A stretch of 64,000 bases of DNA from Albifimbria verrucaria (GCA_020081605.1 JAHREC010000030.1:682001-746000); one strand, 5' to 3'; positions 1 to 13,183 are shown, numbered from the stretch's first letter. A program made the numbers and translations. Notes: a model not told the origin generated them from the sequence alone.

Positions 1-2067
1 TTTAACTCTCTTTTTTATTCCTGTGGAAAGGTTGTTGAAACGGAACAAAAGCATTCCAAACATACCCCATATCGTTCTTGGTTTTACTCTTTTTTACTCT
101 TTTACTCTCTCACTTATCAGCATCAGCATTGCTGTACATTCCTGCTTTTACAACCTGTCCATTCTCCTATAGAAGGTGTGCATAGGATATCTTGGGAAAG
201 GGGAGGGTGGCCGACACAGTCGGGCCCAACACCACACAACGGCGCCAACGGATATTGACATTGATTGATTTCTTCTTGTTATTCACTACGGGGAGGGACG
301 CGGAGGAGGGACGAGCGAGGATTTGGGACGGTCCTTGGATATCCGACGCGGTACATACACATGGTAATTTGTCAATAGTAGTTAAATACCCAAGACATGA
401 GACAATTCTCAGAGTTAAAAAGAAAACAGCGGAAGCTGATAGCCGCAACGAGCCTCAATGTGCACATCCAAGCCCGCCTCTTTCGCTAGCTCAGAATGGT
501 GTTGTGGTTGCAACACGAGAAATTGTAACCTGCGGACCTCCCCGCTGTGATGCGGCTTCACGTGGATGGCAAAAGGCACCCCTCCCTTCTGCAGTAGCGG
601 CAGCACCAGCCTAGTTTTACCCTTCTGTGCGCTGCTCTGACGCGGCTCAAAATAACGGTGCTGCTAGACAGCATTGTTTTTTTTACGGCTGCTACAGCGG
701 AAATTTTTCTACAGGCCGCTGCACGGAGGACAGGCCGTAGAGCAGCCAATCACCATGCCTACACTAGGGGAGCTACATCGTACGAGGGTATCGCTGACTT
801 TGAGTCTGGCAATCCTGGTCGCTTTTTCGTGGTGCTAGCCCCGGGTAGCGAAGGGGAGAGGAAAAAGAAGAGAGCTGACAGCCCATCAGAATCTTCTTTT
901 TCTGTTACATAGTATATTGAACGCCCCCTTCCCTTGCGCACGCCACCCTTGCCCGGTTAGTTTTTTCTTCTTCTCTGTTCTGCTCCCCGCAGGCCGCGTA
1001 GCCCTGTATGCAAGATACGGGACGGGTTGATGTATGTAGGCTAGGCGAAGGGTTGGGCAGGGCCTCTGAACGTGGGAGGGATAAGATCTAGACCGGGAGG
1101 GGCTGAGGACAATCGCGTGTGCGTGTTTTACTCAATCACGAGATGTGTGTGTGAGAGAGAGAGAGCGGGAAGGGAAGAAAAACGGTGAGCAAAGATGGAT
1201 AGAGGTTTGATCAAACGGGGCAGAGGATGCTGATGAGAGGCACCGAGCGTAAGGGCATACGTACCGTGGCTACGTACTTAGGTAGGGAGTCTGCTACAAA
1301 ACAAATGCGGAGTCTCCCGACGTGCTATGCCTGCGGTATTGATTAGGTAGGTAGTACGCGTGAGGCACAGAACACCAACACGGTAAGTGAGCGTCCCTTC
1401 TTGATCCTGCCGAACATACCTGTACTGTCCTGTCCTACAGTGAGTGAGCATGGCCCGGCCGACACACGCACGCCCCTTCCCACCCCTGTCCCTGGTCAAG
1501 ATGGCCTCGCCTGGGCCTCGCCTGGGCCTGGTTGGATTCCCAATTCGCACATGTTGGTTCAGGCTACTCAAGACGTGTGGGGAGTAGGGATGTCCGGAAA
1601 TGAACCAGAGCAACTACTGTCAACCGACGAGGTTCGGTGCTGACCCAGCCGAGCGAATGGAACATGATCAATAAAAACTACCATAATAGTCTATCCCAAT
1701 TGACTCTCGTGAAAAAGAAACCTCGGCCATGAATGCCATGCATGCCGCTTTTTCCTCTCTCCTCTCTCTTCCATCCGTTCTAAAGGGGTATCCGCGGCTG
1801 TCGTCCGTGTCTTGTGGTTCTCAATCTACGGGCCTGTTTGCAAGTCCCTTGCGTTGGCACATAATAATGCATGGATGGAGATCATTCTGTCTCCTCTCCC
1901 AAAAGGACGCCGCCCGCTCGTGCCGCATCGTTGGCCCCTGCGGTTAGAAAAAGTCCTGGTCCCATCCTCAGTTCCCAGCCCAATTCATGCATGCATTGCC
2001 AAAACTCGTCGTCACATCTATATGGGGTTTCGTCATCCATGGCATCTCTCCGTCTGCCTCTGCCGTC
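1..2067. other. Intergenic region, no gene recognised
   Basis: I see no conserved protein in any frame here; the open frames are short and lack recognisable motifs. It contains a TG/AG microsatellite near 1144-1166 and a small group of AGGTAG/GTAC motifs at about 1260-1360. The last few hundred bases would be the 3' flank of the gene that follows on the minus strand. Confidence 0.6.
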
Positions 2068-4036
2068 TTAGACGGCACCGGACGCAATCATCTTCTTGCG
2101 CAGGTAGTTCTTGTACTCGCCGATCGAGCCGTCCCATACGGAAATGCTCTTGTTCTCGCACACGAGAATCTGCTTGGCAATCTTGTCCAGCAGTCTATGA
2201 GGCGTGTTAGCTAACTGTTCACAGAGTTGGGGGAAACGTAGGCTCTTACCTGAAGTCGTGAGACACGACAATGACACCTCCGCTAAAGGCGTTGATGGCG
2301 TCCGCCAAACTGTCAATGGTGGGGATATCGAGACCGTTGGTAGGCTCGTCCAGCAGCAGCATGTTGGGGCTGTCGATGGCCAGCAGGGCAAAGACGATTC
2401 GGCTCTTCTGACCCTCGGACAGAGTACCCATCAGCGCAGTCTGGGCCTCACCGGTCAGACCGTAGCGGCCGAGCTGCTGACGCCAGTACTGGTAGTCCTG
2501 GGACTTCTCTCTGTACTTGTCACGGACGAAGTCCAGAGCAGACTTGGTCAGGTCGAGCTGCTCAGCGCTGTGCTGAGAGTATAGACCGAGCTTCAAGTGA
2601 GTGTGACGTGTGACGACACCACCGGTGGGGAGAGCTTGCCAGTCATCAGGCGCAGCAAGGTGGACTTGCCAACACCGTTAGGGCCGACCAGGGCAGTTCG
2701 GGAGTCCATGTCGAAACCAAGGTCGACGTTGCGGTACAGGTCATCCTCGGGGTTGCCAGAGTACGAGAAGGTGACGTTGTCGAAGGACAGGACGGGGAGG
2801 GAGCTTGTCAACATCGGCAAATCGGAAGGTGAAGACCTTGTCACCCAGGACAGGCTGGATGAAGCCATCGGCCTCCATCTTGTCAAGAATCTTCTGACGG
2901 GACTTGGCCTGCCTGACCAAGTTGGCATAAGTACCAGCACTGGCGATGAACTTCTTGATGTGGGCAATTTCTTCCTGCTGCTTGTGGTAGGCCTTCATTT
3001 GGTTGGTCTCGTTCTCGGCACGAGTCTTGTGGTACGAATCGTAGTTACCACCATAGTACTGGAGCTGCTTCTCACGCATGTCAATCATGTTGGTGCACAC
3101 ACCGTTCAAGAAATCCATGGAGTGAGAAACGAGGACGAGGGTACGCTCCCACTTCTTCAGGTACTCCTCCAGCCACACGCAGGCCTCGAGATCCAAATGA
3201 GCAGTGGGGTCATCGAGCAGCAACAGCGAAGGCTTGACGAAGAGGGCCTTGGCGAGGGCGACACGCATCCTCCAGCCACCGGACATGTCCTTGGTCTTCT
3301 TGTGGATGGTCTTCTTGTTGAAGCCAAGACCGGTCAGAATGAGAGAGGCACGGGTGGAAAAGGTGGAGGGATCCATCTTGTCCATGTGCTGGTAGAGTGT
3401 TAGCAGATGCTTCAAGGCGCGAGCAAAGTGGCAGCACTTACGTCGTACAGGTCGATGAGGACCTGGCTCTCAGGGCCCTCCTCTTCCAGGAGCTTCTCGG
3501 CGAGCTTGTCGAGACGCTCGAGCTCGTTCTCAGCCTCCTTGACGACCCACTCAAGGGCACCGAGCTCACTGGGGGAGCACCCTCGTTGAGCAGGTAGATG
3601 TCGAGGTGGTTGGGGATGGGGAATTCGCGGGCGGCAATAGCCTTGAGAAGGGTACTCTTACCGCAACCGTTCTCACCCAGCAGACCATATCGTCGGCCGT
3701 AAGAAAGCTCGAGGGTGGAGTCGGTGATGAGGACTCGGCCGTGGAAGACCAAGCTGGTGCTGGTGATCTTGACGTCCTTGCTGGAGGGACGGAGGCCAGG
3801 ACACCGGTGGTGACACGGTCAGAGATACCGAACTCGTCCATCTGGTCGGCGAGACGCTTCACCTCGTCGGCCTTTTCGCTCGACGTGGCGGGGGCATCGT
3901 CGACGATGCGGTTGCCGTTGGCGTCGAGCTCGATCTCCTCGGTCTTCTTGCCCTTGGGGACCTTGCCGGTCTTCTTGTCGACCTTGCCCTCGGCGGCCTT
4001 CTTGGCGAGTCTCTTCTCCTTGGATGCGGAAGGCAT
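2068..4036 (-). CDS. ARB1: ABCF-family ATPase ARB1, ribosome biogenesis factor
   Basis: Soluble twin-ATPase ABCF protein; in yeast Arb1 acts in nuclear 40S/60S ribosome biogenesis. The N-terminus is a Lys-rich extension ([18 protein letters not shown]). The first ABC domain has Walker [10 protein letters not shown], signature [16 protein letters not shown] and Walker [14 protein letters not shown]; the second has [21 protein letters not shown] and [13 protein letters not shown]. There are no membrane segments. Three exons: 4036-3442, 3388-2250 and 2194-2068, with canonical introns of 53 and 55 bp. The reading frame breaks near 3787, 3571-3575, 2794-2797 and 2627-2630, at or next to C/G runs; restoring the frame gives about 621 aa, close to yeast Arb1 (610 aa). 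I judge these to be sequence errors. The identification is firm because both cassettes and the linker are well conserved. Confidence 0.95.
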
Positions 4037-6382
4037 GTTGGAAAAGGTTTGTGGATTTTTCTTTTTCTTTTTTCTAAGAGGATCCTTCTCGAGGATGACG
4101 GCAGGAGAAGGAGAGGGAGGGAGAGGATTAAAAGAAGGAACAACAAAAGAACGAACCCAGTGCCCCTGTCAGACCTATATGTGTAGGGGGAAAAGGTCGT
4201 GAGATGCAGAAAAGATGGATGGAAAATGCACCAGAAGAGATTGGTTGCGATAAGTGGCGGTTCCAAGTATGATATGATACCGCAAGCAAGAGGCGGGGTG
4301 GTTTTTGCACGGGTTGGCGGGGCACGTTTTTTCTCAAAAAATTTTGGTCCACAAAGAATTTATCAGGCATCAAGTCCAGGCATCAAATCTTATTCGTCGC
4401 TCGGAGCGCCCAGTACCTCTGGCCCCCACCGTAGCCTGCGCGGTTTGCAAAGTACCTCCCCAATGCCTGGTTGTACCTTGAGTACCTCCCTCACTGCTGC
4501 CAAGACAAGGCCTAACAGACCGGTCCAGCACAGCACAGCGCATCATCCTACGGTACCTACCTGCTGAGGTACCCACCTAACCACACAGGTACCTAGCACC
4601 TAGCATCTGCTAACTTGCCTCACATTGCGTAGAGTCAGACTGGGAGATGGGTCCCTTTTTGCTCCATCCATGCATGCAAGAGTCAGCCAACTTTTTCACC
4701 GATCTGCATCCTTTCATTGCTGCGCTGATAAGGCGCATTCGCTGAGGATTCTCCATTGCACGCGCAGATATCAGCCACACTGGCGCTTACTCCTCTAAAA
4801 AAAAAAAAAAATATGTGCTCACATCAGAAAGGGAGAAGGCGAAAAGGAAAAAATTCAAGACACTGTTTCTCAACATTGCCTCTTCAAGTTCAGGGACTTC
4901 GCTGTAAGGCTTTGTCAGGGTCTCCAAAATATTCTGAGACTAGTTTGACGTCATGCTAATCCACGCACATCCCATTGGTGGAGTGCTTTCTGTTCGAGTT
5001 TTCTTTGCCTCCACAATGCCATTTTTAGTTTGCCTCTCGATAAACTTGAATGCCTACCCTAAACACCCGCTCAAATCTAGTGTGCCTGATCAGGCATTGA
5101 TATCTGTTGTTGGAAAAGGCGTTTGATCTTTTGTATCGACTAGCTTGGCTTCTATGAGCTACCGGTATCAAGTTCTAACATCGTCTATTAGCAGGCGTCG
5201 GCCAAGATTTCCCTCCTCTAGTGAGTCCTCCTTTACTTACAGATTGACCCTGTAGCTGGTCTTGAAGCTTGCGTAGCCCTCGCCTTTGCCTTGTTTTCTA
5301 TTATCTCCCTCGGCACTACTTGTGGTTGTGCATCGCCCCTCCGCCTTCTCGCAGCCTCCGCCTCGTCTGGAATGTGTCCCTGTGACAGAGTCGCTCCAAA
5401 GTCGCTGAAGGAAACTCGATCGGACGGCAATGCCATATCCCGTAATGTCTATTTGCCGTGCTCAAACAGATACTGTGAATGCGAAAGTAGAACCTTCTAT
5501 GTAAGACAACTAAAGTTCGTATAAGAGTAATTAAGTAACCGTGGCTCGCTTGCTTCGTGTTTATATGTACTGCTCTTTGGTGACTTGGACTTTGAGGTTT
5601 TCGAGATGGTGTTTTGGGCCGCTATAAATGCAGAATGATTGACTTTTCAAGAAATAAAAGAAACTACAATCCCATTATTATCCTTGACCAAAAGTTCCGA
5701 TGGTATGAGACCACATACCTCAACCAAACATCCCTCTCTAGATGTATCAAGGTTTATACCACAAAGCAAAGCTCTTGAAAATATGACATTGGTCATCGAC
5801 CTCTAATAAAACCAACGGGCAGCCGAACAAGCTTCGTATATAGCCATTCAAAGCCTCAAGAATCCGGTTGCCTAAATCCTACATGCCATCAGCCCAGACT
5901 ACTTAAGGTGGGCGTTCTTGATGATACCCCAATCACACGTAAGGGAAGATGTTGGCTTCAGCCCTTCGGAATGCGGAGCCCACCATTCAAGACTAGACGA
6001 TCAAATACGAGTCGATATGTGCGGGCGAATTAATGAAAACAGGTTGCTCATCGGCTGAACACGACAAACTATCCAAGGCTGTGCTACTGTGCAGCACACA
6101 AGCTGCCACTTTCAGATTGCCACCCCAACAGCCACTACGAGTTTGTATGCCCAAAAGGTTATATCACCTCGGCCAAATATCATGCTTACAGAGCTGAATT
6201 CACCCAAAGAAGCAAGTCCAACATGCAAGAAACGAGCTATCACAGCTGATGCAGGTTATAGCCTCACGTAACGGTCTAAGCATATGATGAAGAGACCATA
6301 ATTGGTTGTGCACGTATCTTATTCATTGAGAGCTATTATACAAGTGCGTCAAATCATTCATCATTCATGTGACATCAAGCAC
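4037..6382. other. Intergenic region with GTACCT cluster
   Basis: No gene recognised. The first few hundred bases are the likely promoter and leader of ARB1. Positions 4405-4600 hold about seven GTACCT/AGGTAC motifs, some palindromic (GGTACC). There is an A15 run at 4797-4811. The rest is AT-moderate sequence with only short unconvincing open frames. Confidence 0.6.
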
Positions 6383-6999
6383 TTAAGCCGGAACATCCGA
6401 CTTGAGGCTGTCATACTTGGTCTCGTTGGTCAGCTCGCCCTGCTTGGGGCCAGCATCCCTGCCTCCACGGTTCTGGTTCTGCTGAAACTGCATCTCCGCC
6501 AGGCTGCTGGGGTCGTTCTCGCTACCAGGCTCCGAGGCCAGCGCAGCCTGGAGACCGTCCTTGGCCTTGGACTGGTCCCAGCCGCCCTCAGTGATGTTCT
6601 TGCCGTGGGGGCCGTTCTTGTCCTTGATGTACTGGCTGGAAACGTAGGAGGGTGCGGTGCCGGCCGAGGACTGGGAGACGTTCTCCGACGCTCCGGACTG
6701 AGCGTAACGGGTGGGCTCGGTGGGGGCGTTGTCCTTCACGGTGGCGCGGAGACCGGAGTCAGCGCTGGAGGACTGCTGGTTCTCGGAGCGGGAGGTGTTC
6801 TCGGCAAAGGCGCCGCCCTCGCGGTTCGACTGGGCGGCGAGGATTCCGAGTTGACGTTGCCAGGGGCCTCACGGTGGACCGGGGCGTTGTGGCCAAGGTC
6901 GACCTATTCGAGCATGAGCAATGAACTTAAACGCAAGATTTAGAAAGTATGTATTACCTTCTGGCCAGCGCTGGTAGCCTTGTTCTGGTTGCTGGGCAT
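6383..6999 (-). CDS. Small hydrophilic protein, unknown function
   Basis: Two exons: 6999-6958 (14 codons, MPSNQNKATSAGQK) and 6903-6383, joined by a 54-bp intron with GTAATA donor and AATAG acceptor. About 187 aa after allowing for one missing base near 6845, where an A run in GAAATCC appears shortened. The protein has no transmembrane segment or signal peptide and is rich in Asn, Gln, Ser, Gly and charged residues. It includes DLGHNAPVHREAPGNVNSE, an Asn/Ser/Arg-rich middle, and a C-terminus with QFQQNQNRGGRDAGPKQGEL. Such composition suggests an intrinsically disordered, possibly stress-related protein. I do not recognise a family. Reading frame conservation across the intron and biased third positions support a real gene. 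Confidence 0.65.
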
Positions 7000-8749
7000 T
7001 TTGATAGTGGTGTATGTTTGTGAATTGGAGGGTATTTGTGGTGTTTTGCTTAGAGAAGAAACTGTCTGGCTACTACATATCCTCACAATACCGCGAGATA
7101 TGGCAGCTTTAAATCTAGAGTATGAATTATGACGATATGCTCCATCACCACCCTCTGCTAAGGTGATTTATATGACATCATGGAAATATGCTCAGCATTT
7201 CATCACAGCAGACGTAAGGGCTGGGTCCCATCTCCACAAGATGGATGCGCGATGCTGGAAAATCCCACGGATTACATCACGATGGGCAGTTGAGAGGCTC
7301 TCAGATCGTGATGAAGGGCATGCTGAGTGTTAGCCAGAACTTTCGCCCGGGCAGACTCGGTGTGGTGTCATTCGGTGATGGTGGGTCTAGACCGAGCGGC
7401 AGACCGCCGTATCCTACCGATGGGTCTCGGCCTAGAGTTCACCGGCCGAGCCATCCAGTCTACAGGTTGAGACCCTTAACGGGTTCGATTTTGCAGAATT
7501 ACCAACCATCCGTAGGGGTCCTAGCTGGATGGACTCGATGTTACAGTGAAGTCAATGCATGATCCTACCCCGACGACTGAGGTAGATTGCTCCGATATGA
7601 ACCGGGCCGTTTCGCTTGGATCTCACTAGCCCACGGACCGGCGTACTTGAAGGCTGGGCTATTCACCGACATATTCTGAGACCGGCGATGTATTGTATGC
7701 TATTACTGGGATCATATAGGATTACTAGGAAGAGGTGTTTGGGTAAATCTGTGACAGTTGACCGGTGGGTACTCAAATTTAGATGCAACACCCTACGCCG
7801 AGGAGCTTGAGATGGACAAAGCGTTGAGCCACAAAGAAGCAAGTTGCACTTTGAGGAAATTGCTTGACTGTGGCGCAAGAGGTGCAGGCCGGCCAACGTT
7901 CGTGTCTTAGGTGTCTTGGTCGAACAATAAGCCGTTCATCCGTCTTGGCCTTTGCAGATGTTGAAACCATTAATCGTGCGGACCCCATGCTGGGCTGTTT
8001 CAAGCCTGGGCACCGGTCCGCTGCAAGAAGCGACGGGACGGTACTGGTTATTGAACGAGATGGGGCGTCATAATGCCTGTCGAATAGTAGTCCACCGGTA
8101 ATTCAAGACTTTGGCGATCTTTGTCGATAGACAAATCCAAGTATTGCATGAAATTAGTGTCACGAACTCTGCACTAGTTGTCTATACGGCCAACAGTAAC
8201 CTTGAATTGACTGAAAGCCGTCTGCAAATACACCGGAAAGCACATGAACTGCGTATTGATCAAGCTTGATCCCCTGCCGTACGTTATTTACCAATTTAAA
8301 ATCCTCGACGATAATATTAAAAAACCAAGAATATGGCATTTCAACCCAGCAACGACGTCATGTTGCATTCCCGCGCCAAGTACAAGGATGCCCATCCAAA
8401 CCACCAAGCCACCAATCAGCCGCTGCCAGACAAGACCGCCTGGGCACGGGATAGCTCTGGAAACACATGCATTCACTGGACTTGGACTGGGGGCCTGGTC
8501 TGATTCAGCCCTGGCGCCCAAGAACAAAGAGAGGCGCATGTGCGCTGAGACACGGTTCTGTCGGCTGATAGGCTGGGCAGTACATCAGCCGAAGCAGCAC
8601 GGCGATGCATGGTGCTGTGCCTTTAAAGCCATGCTGTGCGCCGGGTTGGTGTATCGTAGCGCCCAGCTTCCTCTTGATGCTGATTGTGCCAGCATAATTT
8701 GATTTCCTCTTGTTCAGCAGCGTTCGTTTTGCGTGTTGAGTGTTTCGAA
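7000..8749. other. Intergenic region, nothing recognised
   Basis: This lies between two divergently transcribed genes and should hold both promoters. I found no conserved open frame, RNA gene or repeat. Confidence 0.55.
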
Positions 8750-10100
8750 ATGGCCAAATCTGCATCGACGCCGCCACACTCACAACCATGGAGTAGGAGA
8801 TCATGGCCGGTGCTACACAGCAGGACTAGGCCGTCGAAATGGACAAAGGTGGTTCTGCTGATAATAACCTTGGTTGGTATATATCACTTCCACGTCGCAT
8901 TTTTGGCATCCCGAAAAGCGTTAAAGGACAAATACGGACCGACAATCTATAACAGTCTCACATCGACCGAGCAAGGCAGATTGAATAGCACGCAGTGGAA
9001 ATGGGAGGGAGGCCTTAACTCAGATGTGCAAAGGGGTCGTACTCGCGGAGCGAGCTCTGGGATAATCGCGCCGAATGGAAGAGGCTCGGGTCCGGCTTCG
9101 AGGGGAGACTTTTATATATGGCAACACTGTGGTTAAGACGTACAAGACGGGGAATGCACCGTTCCGTAACTGCGTCCCAGGGTCTCAAGATGGCCTGCGT
9201 TGGCCAACAGAGATCCAGGCATCAGTTGTGCTGGGTGACCTATCCGACCCCGACACGCTGCGCAGCGACAACGCCTTCATTCCCGTTGTTGATTACTTTC
9301 TCGCTGCCGGCGCAGTTGGACATAGCGCAAAGTGGCATCTTGTGACGCCGTATCTACCATCCGGAAACCTTGAGAAATTGGCCCGACAGCTTCGGGAATC
9401 CGAAGAGACATATACGGCGCGCGATATCGACGTCTTGTTCCGACCTTCACTCGAAAAGGTCCTAGGCGGGCTGTCCACTATGCACGAGAAACACGGTCTA
9501 TGCCACGACGATATCAAGTTTGACAATATTTTAACTGCGCCCACAGACGTCTCGGCGACGTATAACCCGGACCCGGAGGTCAAGACACACTGGATGCTTG
9601 CAGATATGGGCAATGTCCGTGAGGTCAACCATCGGTACCATTCGTCGGTGCTGTGGTCCGTGTTGAACAACAACCTACCTGACTGTCGATCGAACGACGT
9701 ATTCCGATTGATTAAGACATACATGCGCTTCCTGAGAAGCTCGGTCGATGACGTGGCTGCGTTCGACACGCAGTTCCTTGCGGGTAACGAATCCTGGAGC
9801 CAGCTCTTCTGGGCGATGCACGATGAAGTGGTTGCTGGAAGACCTCTCGATGCGTCTCAGACGCGGCTGCAGTCCCGCAAGCGGATCCCGGCCACCAACA
9901 AGCCAGTCGACACGGCCCGGCCCAACCCGGGGTCTGCCGTATCGCCGAGCCCGTTGAACCGGGCCTTCGTCGGGCGCGACGGCGCCAGGGCCAAGATCGT
10001 GCTGGACATGACCAAGGTCAGCGCAGGGGAGAAGCTGGCGCGCAACTGGGGCTTCTCGTGGCTGCTGGGGGTTCCGGTCACGGAATGCAGGGCTATGTAA
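8750..10100 (+). CDS. Membrane-anchored kinase-like protein with atypical catalytic motifs
   Basis: About 450 aa. A basic N-terminal tail is followed by one hydrophobic segment (residues about 36-56, KVVLLIITLVGIYHFHVAFL) that looks like a signal anchor. The remainder resembles a protein-kinase fold: a beta-strand lysine in GNTVVKTYKTG, the HLVTPYLPSGNLEKLA hinge region, a catalytic loop CHDDIKFDN in place of HRDLKxxN, and a metal-binding motif ADMGN in place of DFG. The DDxKxDN residues needed for catalysis are present, so activity is possible. The frame is broken twice, before 9057 and at the G run 9102-9105; both look like missing bases. An ATG at 8750 (MAKSAS) is preferred because the upstream in-frame part is not hydrophilic or conserved-looking. 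The substrate is unknown. It recalls a fungal family of extracytoplasmic-type kinase-like proteins, but I cannot name a characterised member. Confidence 0.75.
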
Positions 10101-13100
10101 TGGAAAGAGTAGAGTTTTGCTGGACGTGTTACGGAACTGTTTCCGGTGTTACGGGCCTTGTGGAGTTTTGGGATTTAACGACGAGGATACCCTATTGTGA
10201 TGAGTGAAACGACGAACATCAGAGTTACAGTGGATGCTTTTTACATAGTTTAGCTACGGAATCCAGGTCCATGTATCATACAATTGAAGAGATGTGACTT
10301 TTTCGTTGCTGGTGCAATTGTGGTCATGACGTGATGGAAGCGATGGAGTTCAAAATTGCAGTCAGAGTGAAGTCATCTGTCTTGGCTCCTTTGCCATTGC
10401 TGTAACGGTGAATACGTAGATTTAACATCATGCCTACAGGCACCAGTTTAACCACTGATGCCGCGCGGGGATATGATTGACGGGACGGAGGCTCATCGCC
10501 ACAGGCTGACTAGGTTGCGGCTGACCATGCATGCCGTGCCGCAGCCTAGTGATCAATTGGCGGAGTAGGAGGCCAAGCCACAGGGCTGCGAACAACCGAC
10601 TGCAGCAGAGACCAGTTCTCAGAATCTCGCAGAGGCTCCGCTATTGGTCACGGGGAGTGGTTCGGTGTGCCTCACTGCACGAGCGATCAGCCTTGGCGCG
10701 GACGTCTGAGGCAGTGATGGTAGAGAAAGGCTTCGCCACAGGGACTGCCGGAGGGAAGAGGGAAGGCTAGATGTTTGAAGGTCCAGCCCGTGGGGTATAT
10801 AGGTTTCGAGAGCGAGCGTCCTGAAGGCGAACCATCTGGTGGGTTGATCATCGCGTTTCAGAGCAGCAATCATCAGTCAAGCACAAAACACGCCATCCAC
10901 ACAAGCAGACACATAACCCCTGAACTCATATTGGGGAATAGCCCAACTAGGGAAAACCCACGAACAAAAAAGAAAACCAAAAGAACATCCGACGCTTTCT
11001 GTCGCACGCTTATAACCATGAGCGAGCTTGTATACCACAACGGCCACTACTACCGTGTGGAGCGGAGTCGTCGAGCCGCCGAGGCCACCGGTCAATAGGT
11101 GTCTGGCGAATGACACACGACCTTTGGGACGAGGTGCTCTACGGCGTTGGCAGTCTCTGTGAAAAGGTGCAGGGGCGCTGAAACGGGAAGAAGCACAGGC
11201 TCACGGGCCAAGATCGAAACCCGAGGAGCAGGGGTTTTGGATAACACGGCCGACCACCTCCACAGTCAGGTTCTGGGGATGATGTGAATCAGCAGCAACC
11301 TTGTCGGTCAACAAACTATGATGAATAGACGAAGGAAGGGAAGTCCTATTCTTAGGCGACATGACGCCTGGGGATTATCACGATGCGGATGACGGGACAT
11401 GTACAGTACAGCCTAGGACTATGGAGAGGAGTCTGGTCAGGCAATCTCGGATCCAAGGAAAAACAAACAAGCGGTAATTTGCCCGAGCTGAAGGGGATAC
11501 TCGTGTATATTAGACGATCGGATGGGTCACCGGCACATCTTTATTACAGTGTATAGTAGAACGTACGAGCGCAAGCATGACGACAAATGAAGAACCAGCG
11601 ATTGAACCTGGACCAAGGAACGTGAATGACTTACAGGCCCGTTGGTCACAATGCGTCAGCTAACAAATTTGGCTTTCCCACCACGAGTCGGGAGATGAGC
11701 ATCGTCAGGATCACGGTGGGGGCTGTCAAGGAGTGGTGACTGCCGGTGGAGGGCAACGCGTAATGGCGAATGCTGGACATGCCTGGACACGGCGAGGCCT
11801 AGGGAGGAATGAATGGGCTGGCCGGGGTGATTTGCGGAGGTGAATGGGACAGACGGCGACAATAATGCAATGTTTGAGTGAATGGATTGTGCAGCGCAGC
11901 ATACTGGAGCAAGTACACGAGCCCAGACGGGTTCCTTTTTCGCATTTAATATTACCAAATTGGTTGGTGGTTGGTTGGCCAAAGGATCCTGCTAGCAGCT
12001 GAGAGGTGCGCTATAGGCGGTTAGCGGCTTCGATAGCCAGCCGTTTATACGAAGGCCAGGCTCGCCTCACCTGCGTGACAGCGCGCATTGGTACGAGACT
12101 TACCAACAACACAGGCGCAGCAGAGGACAGTCTACAGAGAAAATAGGTCTGACTACTGTCGTAGCACTGAGCACCAACAGCTCACGTAACGCCCCCTTAC
12201 GCTAGCGTCGAAGATCAGGCAAAGCAGAGGAGAAGAGGGCAGATCAGAACAGACCGACAGGTGGGCGGACGGCGCTACGGTGAGCGGTACGAGAAGAAAG
12301 GGAAATTACGAGTATCCGGTGATGGGAGAACGCCATGTTATTGCCAGGCACAGGTACCTGCAGCCGGCTCCCTCCACGTGTACCTGTCCGGTTTCCAGCT
12401 GTCCGGCTATCAGGTACGGACAGATACTGCTCGCCACTAGGCTACCTGTTCCTTGCCAGCAGTACCTGTACATCATGCAACGGCCAAGTCACGGCGCTAA
12501 CAGGATGAGCAGCAACCGCCGCAGGGAACTTGCTAGCCCGGTAACATGAAACCCGCGATCCGCAATGACACAGTGTCTCACGAGAGGGTGGGAAACAAGA
12601 CGAAGAGCAGCCGACCATCCGGTCTAGTATACGGCTGATTGGCCCTCGGCGGCAGGAGCAGGGGGCGGGCCAGACAAGCTTCTCATCGCATCTCCCAGCC
12701 TGCGCCCTGATGGAGCCTTGGTTGGGGTCTTGACGGGGCCCTAGGAGAAGCCCTGGGGGCCTTTGGGGACCCATTGTCCAGTGCCTCGTCTCGCCATAGC
12801 CCCATCCGGCTAGCCGTCGCTGCCTCCCTGGAGCCAACCCCTTTGGGCCGTGTCTTCCATGCGCCTGGCCAGCGTCTCTCGTTCCCCAAAACTCCCGCCG
12901 CTCGCTCTCCTTGTCCTCTCTTCCTCGTGTTCTTCAATTTTCTCCGCCCAGCTCCTCCGTCTTTTTGCGTGGAACGGGTTCTTTCTTCGTCGCTCTCGTT
13001 TGCTCTACTAATTTACACCCTTTTTCAAAGTCTTGACTACCAGAGGTTGGCCGCCTTCCCAATCGTGCCCAGATTCTTGTCGCTCTCTTTACGCCCCCAA

Positions 13101-13183
13101 AAATCTTGGCGATCAGATCTTAACCAGGGCTCTGCCCAGCATTAAACAAAACACCTAAGGATTCGTCTTTTTCCAAGAACGCA
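10101..13183. other. Long intergenic region and leader of the GH72 gene
   Basis: No conserved gene apart from a possible 26-codon frame annotated separately. A second cluster of GTACCT/AGGTAC motifs lies at about 12350-12475. The last 400 bases are pyrimidine-rich, as expected for the promoter and 5' leader of a strongly expressed cell-wall gene. Confidence 0.55.
11018..11098 (+). CDS. Possible 26-residue microprotein
   Basis: An ATG in a good context (ACCATGAG) opens a 26-codon frame, with peptide starting MSELVYHNGHYYRVERSRRA and ending in a stop at 11098. The composition is Tyr/His/Arg-rich and not random-looking. No neighbouring coding sequence explains it as a leader frame, since the next gene begins 2 kb downstream. 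It could be a chance frame or the start of a spliced gene whose later exons I cannot find. No function is proposed. Confidence 0.25.
   Translation: MSELVYHNGHYYRVERSRRAAEATGQ

Noticed and set aside
2597..3403. 268-codon open frame on the plus strand opposite ARB1
   Set aside because: It is antisense to a conserved ATPase with clear motifs; long antisense frames arise from GC-rich third positions.
6302..6943. 213-codon frame on the plus strand
   Set aside because: Mirror of the spliced minus-strand small protein, with no motif of its own.
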